DNA of 5,012 bases from assembly GCA_030609215.1 (NCBI GenBank), contig JAUWCR010000116.1, positions 1-5,012 on the forward strand. The letters are read 5' to 3'. A program made the translations under genes and the position numbers. The DNA is from Actinomycetes bacterium (lineage in GTDB: Bacteria > Actinomycetota > Humimicrobiia > Humimicrobiales > Humimicrobiaceae). Below, one piece after another: positions 4,957 through 5,012 of the stretch; within the stretch, counting starts at the first letter, position 1; each line of letters opens with the position of its first letter. Under the pieces are notes generated by a model. The model saw nothing but the letters and a program-made list of their open reading frames with translations, ran no database searches and was not told where the DNA came from.

Positions 4957-5012
4957 AGTATTATATAGCTAGTAAAATATCCACTAAATTTAAAGAAGCT
5001 GTTTATATTTAC

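Overview
The window is A+T-rich (about one-third G+C by eye), with T-tracts, long spacers and purine-rich ribosome binding sites. With its gene content (Cof-type HAD hydrolase, HemG-like flavodoxin, COG3044 ATPase, HicB-type antitoxin) this points to a low-G+C Firmicute of the Clostridia type. I cannot name a genus from sequence alone.

Layout. Bases 1-21 may hold the last six codons of an upstream gene. A spacer follows with a plausible promoter (145-173) and a perfect 16-bp palindrome (236-251), leading to a Cof-type (HAD-IIB) hydrolase at 304-1092. A 150-residue flavodoxin-domain protein follows at 1246-1698. It converges on a 571-residue ABC-class ATPase of the COG3044 family on the minus strand (1810-3525), with a hairpin between them at 1751-1777. 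A 287-bp divergent spacer holds an extended -10 element (3742-3750) and a 14-codon mini-ORF. It leads into a likely two-gene transcript: an unrecognised 246-residue protein (3813-4553) and, 43 bp later, a HicB-like antitoxin (4597-4782). The last 178 bases hold no gene, but carry a crossed pair of inverted repeats followed by a T9 run.

The main discoveries are lesions and substitutions in otherwise ordinary genes. (1) The flavodoxin carries a perfect 13-bp tandem duplication at 1671-1696. It shifts the frame and replaces the family-like tail NISKFASEIKSM with NFRR; removing one copy restores a 158-residue protein. (2) The hicB gene runs out of frame into the 3' end of a hicA toxin gene. The next frame encodes a HicA C-terminus (TLKTICRQSGISREEFL) ending at 4834. 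A deletion therefore appears to have fused hicB to hicA, removing the toxin's catalytic half and the antitoxin's C-terminus. (3) The HAD hydrolase has Ala in place of the second Asp of its DxD motif (DLAGT) and has also lost the usual TGR and NGA signatures.

I see no coherent new multi-gene system. The least explained gene is the 246-residue protein that probably shares a transcript with the damaged toxin-antitoxin locus.
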